Part shown: positions 1-9,190 of the stretch, one piece after another | How positions within the stretch are numbered: position 1 is the stretch's first letter | How the letters are laid out: the number at the start of each line of letters is the position of its first letter | Source of the DNA: Candidatus Manganitrophaceae bacterium | Lineage (GTDB): Bacteria > Nitrospirota > Nitrospiria > SBBL01 > Manganitrophaceae | Assembly (NCBI GenBank): GCA_016200325.1 | Contig: JACQEZ010000008.1 | Location: 1-64,000 of the forward strand | Reading direction: 5' to 3' | DNA length: 64,000 nucleotides | Notes under the pieces: generated by a model | Databases searched by the model: none | What the model saw: the letters and a program-made list of their open reading frames with translations, nothing else | What the model was told of the DNA's origin: nothing | Program-made: the position numbers and the translations under genes

Positions 1-32
1 CGGTCGCGCCGAGTTCGGCCGCAGGGGGGCCA

Positions 33-115
33 GGGGGTTCCACCCCCGGCGTCTGGGGAAGCCGGAGGGGGCGCGACGAGGCGCCCCCACGGTGGGGGGT
101 GGGGTGAAACCCCAC
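33..115. repeat. cluster of three G/C-run hairpins
   Basis: Three perfect stem-loops lie side by side: five G against five C around TTCCA (33-47), GGGGGCGC against GCGCCCCC around a 6-nt loop (67-88), and GTGGGG against CCCCAC around TGAAA (99-115). No coding frame is convincing here. This looks like a structured repeat element or a folded RNA or DNA segment; the family is not recognised. Confidence 0.5.
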
Positions 116-140
116 GACCTTAAGTCTGTTGAATCCTCGA

Positions 141-165
141 TTCTGAGTCCCAGCTCCTGACTTTT
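141..165. repeat. degenerate copy of GAAGTCAGGAGTC-type repeat
   Basis: The stretch TTCTGAGTCC...TCCTGACTTTT resembles one arm of the inverted repeats found at 7505-7570 and 9191-9267. It is a short dispersed intergenic repeat, seen here as a single degenerate arm. Confidence 0.4.
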
Positions 166-183
166 ATTCGTCCCTCTTCCCCC

Positions 184-214
184 TTGACGTTTTCGCTTAG
201 CCCTCTGCTATGAT
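184..214 (+). promoter_or_regulatory. putative promoter of the MFS gene, leaderless layout
   Basis: A TTGACG hexamer at 184-189 and a TATGAT hexamer at 209-214 are separated by 19 nt, which is a little long. The ATG of the transporter starts 6 nt after the -10, so transcription would start on or beside the start codon. No Shine-Dalgarno lies between. Confidence 0.45.
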
Positions 215-220
215 GATCGA

Positions 221-1399
221 ATGAAAGAGCCGACTCCGACCGTGGCCCCACCGCTCATCACCCGCGACTTCGTTCTTCTCTTTGCCGCCCATTTTCTCTT
301 CGGCCTCTCTTTCTGGCCCTATGTCCTCCTGCCGGTTTTTCTTCAGACCCTCGGCTTTGATCTTTTCAAAGTCGGAGTCGTCATCGGGACCGCGTCGCTG
401 GCGGGAATCGTCGCCCGGCCCTGGGTCGGGGGGGCGCTCGATCGGATCGGACGGCGGCGGTGCCTCATGATCGGGGGCCTTCTCTTTCTGGCGGCGAACC
501 TCTCCTACCTCGGCATCCATTCATCGGGAGGGGAAATTTATTTTGTCCGGCTTCTGCATGGGCTCGGCATGGGGGTCTTGATGGCGACTTTTTTTACCCT
601 CGCCGCCGACCTCTCACCGGCGACGCGGCGGACCGAGGGAATTGCCCTTTTCGGGATATCGGGACATCTCTCGGGGTCGATCGGCGTGTTGTGGGGCGAG
701 CAGGTCATCCGGCTCGGCGGCTACGCCGCGCTGTTCATCAGCGGCGCCCTCCTGGCCCTTCTGTCGTTGATCATGGGGCTCTTGATCGATGAGCCGGTCC
801 GAGGGGCGCAAGGGGAGCGATCCCAAGATCGATTTCTCGAGATTGCCTTCCGGCCCGCTCTGCGTCTTCCGCTTGTCGCGACGGTCGCTTTCTCCTTCAG
901 CATGACGTCGTATATGGTTTTTCTCAAACCCTATGCGTTGACGGTCGGGATCGGCTCGATGACCCACTTCTTTATCGCGTACACATTAACCGCAGTCGCC
1001 GTCCGGCTGATCGGGAGCCGATGGCCCGACCGATTCGGACTCAAATGGGTCCTCTATCCCGCGATGGTGTCGATGGCGATCGGGATTCTCGTCCTCTTCT
1101 TCCGGCCGACGCTGGCCGGGTTGGCGGTCGGCGGGATGTTGGCCGGCGTGGGGCATGGATTTATTTTTCCGATCCTCTCGTCGATGATCCTGGGCCGAGA
1201 GCGGGAGGAGAATCGCGGCGGGGTGATGACCCTCTTCACGATGCTTTACGATTTCGGTCTCTTCATCGGCGCGCCCCTGTTAGGGTGGGTCGCGCAGGGA
1301 GGACGGTATGGGGCGATGTTTTGGGTCGCCGCGTCGGTGCTGACCGGCAGCCTCTTCGCCTTTGTTATTTTTGATTCGACGGGGGGTCATTCTCGCTGA
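221..1399 (+). CDS. MFS transporter
   Basis: This 392-residue inner-membrane protein has the layout of the major facilitator superfamily: hydrophobic segments across the whole length and, in the loop after the second segment, a GGALDRIGRRR stretch matching MFS motif A. It should move a small solute by a proton- or solute-coupled mechanism; the substrate cannot be read from sequence. ATG at 221 has no Shine-Dalgarno but sits just behind a -10-like box. Its 3' end overlaps the convergent hydrolase gene by 35 bp. The family is clear, the specificity is not. Confidence 0.85.
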   Translation: MKEPTPTVAPPLITRDFVLLFAAHFLFGLSFWPYVLLPVFLQTLGFDLFKVGVVIGTASLAGIVARPWVGGALDRIGRRRCLMIGGLLFLAANLSYLGIHSSGGEIYFVRLLHGLGMGVLMATFFTLAADLSPATRRTEGIALFGISGHLSGSIGVLWGEQVIRLGGYAALFISGALLALLSLIMGLLIDEPVRGAQGERSQDRFLEIAFRPALRLPLVATVAFSFSMTSYMVFLKPYALTVGIGSMTHFFIAYTLTAVAVRLIGSRWPDRFGLKWVLYPAMVSMAIGILVLFFRPTLAGLAVGGMLAGVGHGFIFPILSSMILGREREENRGGVMTLFTMLYDFGLFIGAPLLGWVAQGGRYGAMFWVAASVLTGSLFAFVIFDSTGGHSR

Positions 1400-2228
1400 C
1401 CAGGCCTTTTGCTGAGGAGGCCGGGGGGAGCGTCGCGATGAATTGGGCGATCTGTTCGAAATAAGCGGCGCCGCCGACGGCATCGGTGTTGTTGTGGCCG
1501 GCGCCGGGAATCGTATAAAACTGTTTCGGCTCCCGGGCCGCCGCAAAGAGCATCCGGCCCTGCTCAAAAGGGACCACTTCATCCTGATCTCCGTGAACGA
1601 TCAAAAGGGGAACCGCTACCTGGCCGATCTTGGCAAGATTGTCATAACGGGTTGTCAGGAGCGGCCCGATCGGAATATAGGGTGCGACGATCCGCGCCAT
1701 CTCCCGGATCGATGCAAACGGTGCTTCTAAAATCAGCCCCTGCACCGGCCGCTGCAGCGCCAGCTCCGTCGCGACCCCGGCCCCCAGCGAGACCCCGAGC
1801 AGCACAATCCGGCTCGGATCGACATCCGGCCGTGCTCGAAGATAGTCATAGGCGGCTTGCGCATCGCGATAGGTCCCTTCCTCGGAGATCTCGCCCCCGC
1901 TTCGGCCGTAACCCCGATAATCGATCACCAGAATATTGCACTTCAACCCGGGGGCGAAGCGGCGGATCCGGCCGACGACGTAACTGATGTTCCCGCCGTT
2001 TCCATGCAGCCAAAGAAGCGTGGTCTGCGCCCCGGGGTAGGGAACGAACCAGCCGTTAATTTTCACCCCGTCGGCGGTGTCGAGGTAGAGCTCTTCGAAG
2101 GGGAGGCCGGCGTCGGCCGGCGTCTGCATGATCTCTTTTTCAGGAAAGAAAATAAATGATTTCATGCCACAGCCGTTGAGAGTGAGGAAGAATAGCAGGA
2201 GGATTGGAAGAAAGGATCGCCGAGTCAT
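1365..2228 (-). CDS. alpha/beta hydrolase lipoprotein
   Basis: A 287-residue serine-hydrolase-fold protein. The chosen ATG gives a short lipoprotein signal ending in LNGC, so the mature protein is probably anchored by a lipid. Fold landmarks are visible in order: LWLHGNGGN (oxyanion region), the nucleophile elbow GVSLGAG, the acid strand VHGDQDEVVP and the catalytic His in GAGHNN. This is the family of membrane-bound bem46/YfhR-type hydrolases. The natural substrate is unknown. Upstream in-frame codons exist, but they would bury the signal peptide. Convergent 35-bp overlap with the MFS gene. Confidence 0.85.
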   Translation of the reverse strand: MTRRSFLPILLLFFLTLNGCGMKSFIFFPEKEIMQTPADAGLPFEELYLDTADGVKINGWFVPYPGAQTTLLWLHGNGGNISYVVGRIRRFAPGLKCNILVIDYRGYGRSGGEISEEGTYRDAQAAYDYLRARPDVDPSRIVLLGVSLGAGVATELALQRPVQGLILEAPFASIREMARIVAPYIPIGPLLTTRYDNLAKIGQVAVPLLIVHGDQDEVVPFEQGRMLFAAAREPKQFYTIPGAGHNNTDAVGGAAYFEQIAQFIATLPPASSAKGLVSENDPPSNQK

Positions 2229-2387
2229 ATCTACCCATTTGAGATAACTGATTTGGAGGTGGAAGTCAATCAGGAGGAGAGACGTCGGGTTTGATTCTAC
2301 AGGCGGCCGCACGGTAGCGTCCTCCCTTGAGACGCCAAGAGGCAGCGGGATGGATCCCATCCAGCGGATTAGGAAGTTTAAAGGAAT

Positions 2388-2585
2388 TTAAGAAAGGGTG
2401 ATGTCGGCTCGGTCCGTTTCGAAACCTGAACAGCTGAAGATCGGAAGAGGAGGGTACTTGGGATAAGAAGGATCGGTGTCATTTCGCCGGCAGAAGTAGA
2501 AGAGGCTTCCTTTGGCGGAACGGACGACCTTCGCATGGGCGCATTCCCGACAAAGGCCGATCTGATCGATGTCATTCCCTTCCAT
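2388..2585 (-). CDS. small cysteine-rich conserved protein
   Basis: A 65-residue protein with a CRECAHA start, a second cysteine in the middle (FYFCRR) and a third region ending SCSGFE. The spacing suggests a small zinc-binding module. I recognise this as a widespread uncharacterised bacterial family rather than a chance reading frame: the GLCREC, RGS-like and SCSGFE blocks are its conserved parts. An overlapping frame of similar length on the same strand lacks these features and was discarded. It lies downstream of leuD on the same strand, but a functional tie is not shown. No function is known to me. Confidence 0.7.
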   Translation of the reverse strand: MEGNDIDQIGLCRECAHAKVVRSAKGSLFYFCRRNDTDPSYPKYPPLPIFSCSGFETDRADITLS

Positions 2586-2708
2586 CGCATCCAGCGGATC
2601 TAGCAGCGTTCGACCGTGCCTGCATGGGGCCCGCCCCAGCCCGGGGCGTTTAGGCGAGGCTGAGACGATCCGGCCGCGCGGTCCGGGGACAGCCCCCTTC
2701 TATCCTTT

Positions 2709-3302
2709 CTACACCGACGCCCGCGTCTGCTCGTATTTCCGAATCTTCTCTTCCTGCTGAAGCGTCAGACCGATGTCGTCCAGTCCGTTAAGCAGACAGT
2801 GGCGTCGAAACGGATCGACTTGAAAGGAGAAGAGCAACCCATCCGCCGAGGTGATCTCCTGATTCTCCAGATCGACATTTAGTCGGTACCCCTCTCTTGC
2901 ACGGGTCCGCTGAAAAATCATTTCGACCTGATCCTCGGAGAGGGTGATCGGGAGCATTCCATTCTTAAAGCAGTTGTTGTAGAAAATATCGGCGAACGAC
3001 GGCGCGATGATGCACTTGAAGCCGTAGTCAAGGAGTGACCAGGGGGCATGCTCCCGCGAAGAACCGCAGCCGAAATTCGCCCGGGTCACCAGGACCGTCG
3101 CCCCCCGATAACGGTCGGCGTTCATCTCAAACTCGGGGTTCGGCTTTTTCCCATCGATAAAACGCCAATCATAAAACAGAAACTGTCCGAAGCCGGTCCG
3201 CTCGATCCGCTTGAGAAACTGTTTCGGGATGATCTGGTCGGTGTCGACGTTCGGAAGATCGAGCAGCGCGACCAGGCCGTTGAGTTTCACGAAAGGTTCC
3301 AT
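2709..3302 (-). CDS. leuD: 3-isopropylmalate dehydratase small subunit
   Basis: The swivelling-domain subunit (197 residues) of isopropylmalate isomerase, which converts 2-isopropylmalate to 3-isopropylmalate in cytosolic leucine synthesis. Family landmarks are all present: the N-terminal [13 protein letters not shown] block, [12 protein letters not shown] in the middle and the AD(I)[12 protein letters not shown] block. Length is typical. It follows leuC by 18 bp on the same strand, so the two are co-transcribed. leuA and leuB are not in the window. Confidence 0.97.
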   Translation of the reverse strand: MEPFVKLNGLVALLDLPNVDTDQIIPKQFLKRIERTGFGQFLFYDWRFIDGKKPNPEFEMNADRYRGATVLVTRANFGCGSSREHAPWSLLDYGFKCIIAPSFADIFYNNCFKNGMLPITLSEDQVEMIFQRTRAREGYRLNVDLENQEITSADGLLFSFQVDPFRRHCLLNGLDDIGLTLQQEEKIRKYEQTRASV

Positions 3303-3320
3303 TCTCTCTCCTCTATTTTT

Positions 3321-4727
3321 CTAACTTTTCAGATCGTATTGCCGAACGTCAACGAAATGCCCCTCCACCGCCGCGGCCGCCGCCATGAGCGGGCTGACGA
3401 GGTGGGTCCGCCCCCCCTTCCCCTGGCGTCCTTCGAAATTGCGGTTCGAGGTCGACGCGCAGCGCTCGCCCGGCTGGAGGATATCGGGATTCATTCCAAG
3501 ACACATCGAGCAGCCAGACTCGCGCCAATCGAAGCCGGCCTCTTTGAAGATCCGATGGAGCCCTTCCTCCTCCGCTTTGTGCTTTACCTGCTGCGAGCCG
3601 GGAACAATCATCGCGTAGACTTTCGGGGAGACCCGCCGGCCCTTGACGAACGTGGCGACCCGCCGAAGGTCTTCGATCCGGGCATTGGTGCAGGAGCCGA
3701 TGAAGACCCGCTCGATCGGGATCTCTTCGATCGGGGTGCCGGGGCGAAGCCCCATGTATTCCAGCGCCCGCTCCGCCGACTTGCGATCATTCGGGTCGGC
3801 GTATTCGGACGGATTCGGAATACGGGCATCGATCGGCAATACCTGTCCTGGATTGGTCCCCCAGGTCACCTGCGGGGTGAGGGTCGCGGCATCGACTTTC
3901 AAAGTACGATCGAAGGTCGCCCCCGGATCGGTCGGAAGGTTCTTCCATCGCGCCACCGCGGCGTCGAACTCCTTCGGGGCATGTTTCCGTCCCCGCAAAT
4001 AGTCGAAGGTCTTCTCGTCGGGGGCGATCATTCCGGCGCGTGCGCCTCCTTCGATCGACATGTTGCAGACGGTCATTCGCTCTTCCATGCTGAGCGATCG
4101 GATCGTATCGCCGTCAAATTCGACGACGCTGCCGACGCCGCCGCCGGTGCCGATCCGCCCGATGATCGAGAGGATGATGTCCTTCGCCTCCACGCCGTAG
4201 GGACGGGCGCCATTGACTTCGATCAGGAACGTCTTCGGTTTGTCCTGCAGCAGGCACTGTGTCGCGAGAACATGCTCGACTTCGCTCGTTCCGATGCCGA
4301 ACGCCAGCGCGCCGAAAGCGCCGTGCGTCGAAGTGTGGCTGTCGCCGCAGACGAGGGTGACGCCGGGGAGGGTGAGTCCCAATTCGGGTCCGATGACATG
4401 GACGATCCCCTGCTCCGGGCTGTTTAGATCGAAGAGGGTGACGCCGAACTCTTTGCAATTTCGCGACAGGGTGTCCATCTGTTGGGCCGAGATCCGGTCT
4501 TCGATCGGGAGGGCGCGATCGCTGGTCGGAACGTTGTGGTCCATCGTGGCGAAGGTGAGGTCGGGACGTCGCACTTTTCGCTCGGCCAATCGCAGGCCGT
4601 CAAAGGCTTGGGGCGAGGTCACTTCATGCACCAGATGGCGGTCGATGTAGAGGAGGGTCGGCTTCCCTTGCTCTTCATGGACGACGTGCGCTTCCCAGAT
4701 CTTCTCAAACATGGTCTTCGGTTTCAT
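3321..4727 (-). CDS. leuC: 3-isopropylmalate dehydratase large subunit
   Basis: The catalytic [4Fe-4S] subunit (468 residues) of isopropylmalate isomerase in leucine synthesis. Cluster cysteines are visible in IGSCTNAR and [10 protein letters not shown]; the [13 protein letters not shown] block is the usual aconitase-family signature. The start chosen is the ATG of MKPKTMFEK, preceded by a GAGAGGAAG ribosome-binding site; an in-frame extension upstream is non-homologous. Pairs with leuD directly downstream. Confidence 0.97.
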   Translation of the reverse strand: MKPKTMFEKIWEAHVVHEEQGKPTLLYIDRHLVHEVTSPQAFDGLRLAERKVRRPDLTFATMDHNVPTSDRALPIEDRISAQQMDTLSRNCKEFGVTLFDLNSPEQGIVHVIGPELGLTLPGVTLVCGDSHTSTHGAFGALAFGIGTSEVEHVLATQCLLQDKPKTFLIEVNGARPYGVEAKDIILSIIGRIGTGGGVGSVVEFDGDTIRSLSMEERMTVCNMSIEGGARAGMIAPDEKTFDYLRGRKHAPKEFDAAVARWKNLPTDPGATFDRTLKVDAATLTPQVTWGTNPGQVLPIDARIPNPSEYADPNDRKSAERALEYMGLRPGTPIEEIPIERVFIGSCTNARIEDLRRVATFVKGRRVSPKVYAMIVPGSQQVKHKAEEEGLHRIFKEAGFDWRESGCSMCLGMNPDILQPGERCASTSNRNFEGRQGKGGRTHLVSPLMAAAAAVEGHFVDVRQYDLKS

Positions 4728-4776
4728 GCTGTTCTTCCTCTCCGACGATATCCGTTTATCGATAATGTGAACCGAC

Positions 4777-4782
4777 ATTATA
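4777..4782 (-). promoter_or_regulatory. candidate -10 box upstream of leuC
   Basis: On the minus strand a perfect TATAAT lies about 50 bp before the leuC ATG, in an AT-rich stretch, with only a weak -35. A 10-bp palindrome TTATCGATAA (4756-4765) lies between it and the gene and could be an operator. Confidence 0.4.
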
Positions 4783-4813
4783 ACTGAAAAAGAGTGCCGT
4801 TGAAAAGTGCTTT

Positions 4814-7024
4814 TCAGAGGGAGGGTTTGCCGGAGACGCCGGCGGCAAGCCACCAACCGTATCCGGGATCCGGGAAAAGGACACTCCCAAGGAGGGTCGT
4901 CGGCTGATCGACCGGCGTCGCCTTGATGCCGATGTTCGAGAGGCTATACAGGAAGGTGCTCGAACCGGAGGTCATGAACACCGATCGGATCGGGGCGGCC
5001 CCGCCGAGGAACAGGCCGGCCCGGCACGCGTCCGCCCGGCTGGGTTGATCGGGGGGAAGGTTCGTGCAGTAAACCTGAAAGGCCAGATCGGCATGGTCGA
5101 CCCGCCCGAGCTCCGTGAAGCCGTCCGTAACACTCACCCGGAAAGCGGCGATCCCGCTGAAGGTATTTCCTGGAGCAGGATTCCAGAGAACCAATGGGAT
5201 GGCGAGGAGATTCCGCGGGGCATAAAAGGTAAATGCATGCGGATCCCAGAGGGCGTCGCTCCAGGCGAACTGGCCCCCTCCCGCAGGGGTGAACTTGTGA
5301 AGGAGTTTTGGATGGATCAGGTCGGTGACGTCGAAGAGCTGAAGCGCGACGCTCCCGCTCTCGGAGGCGACCGTCAGAAGGTGATTGGCGTCGAGCGGAT
5401 GAAGGTAGGTGCTGAATCCGGGGATCGTCAACTCGCCGATCAATTTCGGCTGACGCGGATTGGAAAGATCAAAAGCGAAGAGGGGATCGACCTGGCGGAA
5501 GGTGACGACGAAGCCGCGGTCGCCGAGGAAGCGGGCGCCGGTGATCGACTCGCCGGGCGCAAATCCGTCGACCGAGCCGACGACCTGCAGCTCCCCGGCC
5601 TGGTCATCTTCCAGGACAAAAATGTGGTTCTTTCGCTCGAATTGGTTTGTATCGGGATTGATCCGCTGCTCGGTGCTCGCCGCCCGAAGAAATCCGTTCT
5701 CCTCGCTTAGGTTAAAGCGGTTGCTGATCCAGCCGTCGATACTTCCGGTGGCGACATAAACCGGCTTTTGGTCTGAAATACGAAATTTGTAGAGGGCCGT
5801 CTGCGCCGCCTGATTTCGATCCCACCACCAGCCGCCGCTCGATTGCGCGACATAGAGATACTCTTTGCTCGCATAGGCGAGCCACGCATTGTTGATGAGT
5901 GCGGTGGCGGCCAGGTTCGATCCGTCGATGTCGACGCTCGTCACGATCAGGAGGCCGAGATCCTCCTTCACTTCCGGAAGGAGAATATCGCTGCAGGAGA
6001 GGAGGGAGATCTCCGTCTGGGTCTCTCCGACCCGGCGAAACGCGTGCGGCAGCAGCCCCTGCGGATCGGCCGCCGTCATCGCTTTTTGAACCGCCTGTTT
6101 GATCTCCTCTTTGAGCGGATCGCTCCGCTTCGTCTCCTCCGCGCTTCCGGTGCCGTTCCAGACAATCTGCCGGTATTGGTTGACGAGATCGAGAAAGGCG
6201 CTGTCGGTGGTCAATGCGGTCGGCTCCGGCATCTGAAATCGGGATACCCGATGAATCCGCTTCCCGACGCGGCGGCTGTCGATCTGAAATCCTTCCGTTG
6301 AGAGACGGGCGGTGATCTGCGGGTGGGCCGGATCGGCGACATCAACGAAGATCATCTGATCGTAGATCCGGAATGGGGCGGCGATCGGCGCCCCCGTCGT
6401 GACGGGAGCGGCCGGTCCCGCCAACGGAATCTGCTGAGACGCAAAGATCACGACCCGCCGCGCCGCTTCATCGAGATAGAGGCCGTAGGCGACGCTCTCC
6501 AACTTTAAACGGGAAAGCTCTTGAAGTCCCTCAGGAGGGAACCCCTCCTCAATCACCAGAAACCCGCCATTCACGACATAAAGGCGGCCCTCGGCATCGG
6601 CTTTGACCCGATCGGCCTCATCGACCCCTTCTTCCTGGGTGTTGGTCCGTGTCACGTCGTCGGGATGCGCGCCGCCGGCGACCCCGGAGGCATTGCCACC
6701 CGTTGTCTCCGGGATCGCCGGTTGGGGACAGTCGATGCAGAAAGGGGGCGCTTTGTCGGTATACCGCTCAATCAACGCATCGGTCAGATACTGCTTCAAC
6801 TCATCACAGTCGGCGGAAGGGGTCAATTTGAGCGCCGAGAGGGGGACCGCCGAGGCGGGGCGCGCCACCGAGGGGTCGGAATGGCCTTTACTTTTACAGC
6901 TTCCGATCAGCAGAAAGAGGAAGGAGGTTAAGAAAAGAGAAAACACCCTCAACCCAAAAGAGCGGTTTGTATCGTCGAATTTCAAGGTATCATCCAGCCT
7001 GTCGCCTGTTGATAGAGAACCCAT
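4814..7024 (-). CDS. secreted lipoprotein with C-terminal beta-propeller domain
   Basis: A large (736-residue) exported protein. The N-terminus has a hydrophobic segment ending in LIGSC, a lipobox. The rest matches the family of secreted bacterial proteins with a C-terminal beta-propeller: repeated blades with phrases such as [23 protein letters not shown] and [11 protein letters not shown], and a conserved early block with [17 protein letters not shown]. Function of the family is not known; it is probably surface or periplasmic. The start is uncertain: ATG at 7024 has a GGGGGAGGA box rather far upstream (14 nt), and TTG/GTG codons nearer the signal peptide are possible. Confidence 0.75.
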   Translation of the reverse strand: MGSLSTGDRLDDTLKFDDTNRSFGLRVFSLFLTSFLFLLIGSCKSKGHSDPSVARPASAVPLSALKLTPSADCDELKQYLTDALIERYTDKAPPFCIDCPQPAIPETTGGNASGVAGGAHPDDVTRTNTQEEGVDEADRVKADAEGRLYVVNGGFLVIEEGFPPEGLQELSRLKLESVAYGLYLDEAARRVVIFASQQIPLAGPAAPVTTGAPIAAPFRIYDQMIFVDVADPAHPQITARLSTEGFQIDSRRVGKRIHRVSRFQMPEPTALTTDSAFLDLVNQYRQIVWNGTGSAEETKRSDPLKEEIKQAVQKAMTAADPQGLLPHAFRRVGETQTEISLLSCSDILLPEVKEDLGLLIVTSVDIDGSNLAATALINNAWLAYASKEYLYVAQSSGGWWWDRNQAAQTALYKFRISDQKPVYVATGSIDGWISNRFNLSEENGFLRAASTEQRINPDTNQFERKNHIFVLEDDQAGELQVVGSVDGFAPGESITGARFLGDRGFVVTFRQVDPLFAFDLSNPRQPKLIGELTIPGFSTYLHPLDANHLLTVASESGSVALQLFDVTDLIHPKLLHKFTPAGGGQFAWSDALWDPHAFTFYAPRNLLAIPLVLWNPAPGNTFSGIAAFRVSVTDGFTELGRVDHADLAFQVYCTNLPPDQPSRADACRAGLFLGGAAPIRSVFMTSGSSTFLYSLSNIGIKATPVDQPTTLLGSVLFPDPGYGWWLAAGVSGKPSL

Positions 7025-7101
7025 CGCTCTAAGATATTCCTCCCCCGTATCGATATTCAACTATAAAAAGGACCTCTCTCCTGCTTTCTCGCGAACGCAT
7101 T

Positions 7102-7130
7102 TTGATTATTTGGCGCCACTTTGGTAAGAT
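7102..7130 (+). promoter_or_regulatory. sigma70-type promoter of the cytochrome c gene
   Basis: TTGATT at 7102-7107 and TAAGAT at 7125-7130 with the ideal 17-nt spacer, about 30 bp before the cytochrome ATG at 7161. Confidence 0.6.
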
Positions 7131-7160
7131 GGCTTCTTGCTTAACGGTGAGGTAAAAAGA

Positions 7161-7493
7161 ATGTTCAAATCAATCGGATTGCTGTTGCTCGGCGTCATCA
7201 CGCTCACGGGATGCTCGGGGAGCATCAGCGATGAAGCGCTGGCGAACCTCCCTCCGCCCGAGGCGGGGAAAAAAGTGTTCGAAGCAAAATGCAAAGGGTG
7301 TCACACCATCAACGGCGCGGGAGGGGTGAGGGGGCCGAACCTCTCGAATGTCGGCGGCAGGATGGATGAGCCGACCCTTCGCGCATTTATCAAAGATCCC
7401 CAGGCGGTGCGGCCCGGCGCCCGGATGCCGCAAATCTCTCTGACCGACAAGCAGCTCGACGCGGCCGCCGCTTATCTGGCGGGGCTGAAGTAA
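7161..7493 (+). CDS. lipoprotein monohaem cytochrome c
   Basis: A 110-residue c-type cytochrome. A short signal ends in the lipobox LTGC (Cys18), so the protein should be membrane-tethered on the outer face of the inner membrane or in the outer membrane. The haem-binding CKGCH is at residues 44-48 and the probable distal Met is in GARMP. It would shuttle electrons in the periplasm; partners are not shown by context. The start was set at MFKSIG because of the GGTGAGG ribosome-binding site; an upstream in-frame ATG would add eight charged residues. Confidence 0.9.
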   Translation: MFKSIGLLLLGVITLTGCSGSISDEALANLPPPEAGKKVFEAKCKGCHTINGAGGVRGPNLSNVGGRMDEPTLRAFIKDPQAVRPGARMPQISLTDKQLDAAAAYLAGLK

Positions 7494-7504
7494 GGCTTAA
7501 AATA

Positions 7505-7570
7505 AGAAGTCAGGAGTCAGGAGCCAGAAGAGAGAATGGGAAAGCGTTTATATTCTGACTCCTGACTTCT
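7505..7570. repeat. inverted repeat, 16-bp arms, GAAGTCAGGAGTC type
   Basis: AGAAGTCAGGAGTCAG at 7505-7520 is perfectly complementary to 7555-7570, forming a long hairpin between the cytochrome gene and the CPBP gene. The same sequence family recurs at 9191-9267 and, degenerate, at 141-165. It may also act as a rho-independent-like barrier but has no T tract. Confidence 0.75.
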
Positions 7571-7594
7571 CTCTTCTCTTCCTAAGGAGCTTCA

Positions 7595-8536
7595 ATGGCC
7601 TGGTGGAAGCTCTCCTTTTTCCTGTTGGTCCTCCTCGGGGTCGGCTTCGTCTTCTCCTTCAGACGGGGGAGCGATCCCGATCGGGGCACTCTCTTCGACC
7701 GCCAGCGCTGGAGCATTTGGATCGGCCTCTTCGGCGCGGCCCTCCCCAAATCGGTCAGCGCCATCGTCCTCTGGACCCCCTGGATCTTTCAAAGCCATCC
7801 GATTGTCGTCCCGATCTATCTTTTGGCGGAGTTTTCGGTCTTCGTCGCCGTCCTCCTTTTCTACCGTCATATGACGGCGCAGCCGCTGGCCGACCTCGGC
7901 TTCTCCTCGGAGCGGCTCGGGATGCGCCTCCTCTTCGGATTGCGCTGGATCCTCGCCGCCTTCCTCGTGATCTATGCCACCTTTTATTTTCTCCTCCGCT
8001 TCCAAACATTGGAGGTGTCGCAGGCGTGGCTTCTCCGTCTTTATCGGAACCAAGATGTCATCACCGGGTTGATGCACTTCTTCGAGAAGATGTGGGGCCT
8101 GCCGTCTCTGGCGATTCCGATTCTCTTCATGGTGGTTCTCCGGCCCTTTTCCGAGGAGATGATCTTCCGAGGCCTCCTCTACGGTCCGATCCGCCGCAAA
8201 TCGGACCCGGTGATGGCGGCGCTGATCACCTCTTTTCTCTACATGCTGGCCGATGGGTCTTATACCGGCCATCATCTCCTCTCCGGCGTGTTGGCCGCTT
8301 ATCTCTATGAGCAGACCGAGTCGCTCTTCCCGGGAATGATCCTGCATGGCTTGATCAATCTCGGCAGCGTGGTCTACTATTTCGGCGGAAAAGACATGAT
8401 GTCGGTGGTGGTCCGAAAAACGGAGGCGGGCTGGATCGCTCTGTTGTTGACTGTCGTATTGGTGGGATTGGAAGTGCTCTACCGTGTTCTTTTAAAGAGA
8501 AGCCGCACCCCGCAAGCGCCGGTTTCCACCTCTTAA
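7595..8536 (+). CDS. CPBP-family (CAAX/Abi) intramembrane protease-like protein
   Basis: A 313-residue polytopic membrane protein. The CPBP motif 1 EEMIFR is at residues 187-192 and motif 3 HGLIN at 251-255, each on a predicted hydrophobic helix. The second motif, normally FxxxH, appears here as Y216-MLA-D220, so one metal-binding histidine is replaced by aspartate. The family includes glutamic intramembrane proteases (Rce1-like) and immunity proteins; activity here is uncertain. Start ATG has AAGGAG upstream. It stands alone; the aat gene converges on it. Confidence 0.8.
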   Translation: MAWWKLSFFLLVLLGVGFVFSFRRGSDPDRGTLFDRQRWSIWIGLFGAALPKSVSAIVLWTPWIFQSHPIVVPIYLLAEFSVFVAVLLFYRHMTAQPLADLGFSSERLGMRLLFGLRWILAAFLVIYATFYFLLRFQTLEVSQAWLLRLYRNQDVITGLMHFFEKMWGLPSLAIPILFMVVLRPFSEEMIFRGLLYGPIRRKSDPVMAALITSFLYMLADGSYTGHHLLSGVLAAYLYEQTESLFPGMILHGLINLGSVVYYFGGKDMMSVVVRKTEAGWIALLLTVVLVGLEVLYRVLLKRSRTPQAPVSTS

Positions 8537-8546
8537 TCGGCTGTAA

Positions 8547-9122
8547 TCAATCGAATCGACATTCCAAGCGCAGCGCGCTCTCCAGCCGCCGGAGATATTC
8601 TTTTTGGGGGATCTCAACCGCGCCGAAGCGTTGGAGATGCGAGGTGATGAATTGGGTGTCGAGAAGCGTGTAGCCGCGCGTTTTCAGCCGCTCAATCAAA
8701 AAGACCAGGCAGACTTTGGAGGCATCGCGCATGAGGGTGAACATCGACTCCCCCATAAACGCGCCGCCGAGCGCCACCCCGTATAGCCCGCCTGCCAGCG
8801 TTCCTTCAAGATACGCCTCGACCGAATGGGCTTTCCCCAGCCGGTGGAGCGCGGTGTAGGCTTCGATGATCTCTTCGTTGATCCAGGTCTCCTCGCGGCC
8901 GGCGCAGGCACGGATGACCCCCTCAAAATTGCGGTTGACGGTTATCTCGAAACGCCCCTGCCGTACAGTGCGTGCCAAGCGTTTCGAGAGGTGAAAGGTG
9001 GGAAGATCGAGGATGCCGCGGGGATCGGGCGAATACCAGCGGATCTCCCCGTCGTCGGCCATCGGAAAGATTCCGCGGCAATAGGCCGCTTCGAGAAGCT
9101 CAGGCGTCAGCAGGAGAGACAT
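8547..9122 (-). CDS. aat: leucyl/phenylalanyl-tRNA--protein transferase
   Basis: A 191-residue cytosolic aminoacyl transferase that adds Leu or Phe from tRNA to proteins with N-terminal Arg or Lys, marking them for ClpS/ClpAP. Conserved blocks are clear: AYCRGIFPM, WYSPDPRG, HSVEAY, GGLYGVALGGAFMGESMF and DTQFITSHL. The ATG at 9122 was chosen over the GTG at 9131 because the latter lies inside the probable -10 box; there is no Shine-Dalgarno for either. Confidence 0.95.
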   Translation of the reverse strand: MSLLLTPELLEAAYCRGIFPMADDGEIRWYSPDPRGILDLPTFHLSKRLARTVRQGRFEITVNRNFEGVIRACAGREETWINEEIIEAYTALHRLGKAHSVEAYLEGTLAGGLYGVALGGAFMGESMFTLMRDASKVCLVFLIERLKTRGYTLLDTQFITSHLQRFGAVEIPQKEYLRRLESALRLECRFD

Positions 9123-9129
9123 GCAGCTC

Positions 9130-9159
9130 ACTATACCTGAACCGCCGGCGGGGAAGCAA
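9130..9159 (-). promoter_or_regulatory. putative leaderless promoter of aat
   Basis: On the minus strand TTGCTT (9154-9159) and TATAGT (9130-9135) are 18 nt apart. Only 7 nt separate the -10 from the aat ATG, so the transcript would begin at or next to the start codon. Confidence 0.45.
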
Positions 9160-9190
9160 TCGCGGGGAAGAAGATGAAATGCGAGGAGAC

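Noticed and set aside
2632-2648. GC-rich hairpin downstream of leuD as a terminator
   Set aside because: The stem is only 6 bp and no T tract follows on the minus strand.
3048-4427. Long plus-strand open frame opposite leuCD
   Set aside because: It is a GC-driven shadow of leuC and leuD with no recognisable domain.
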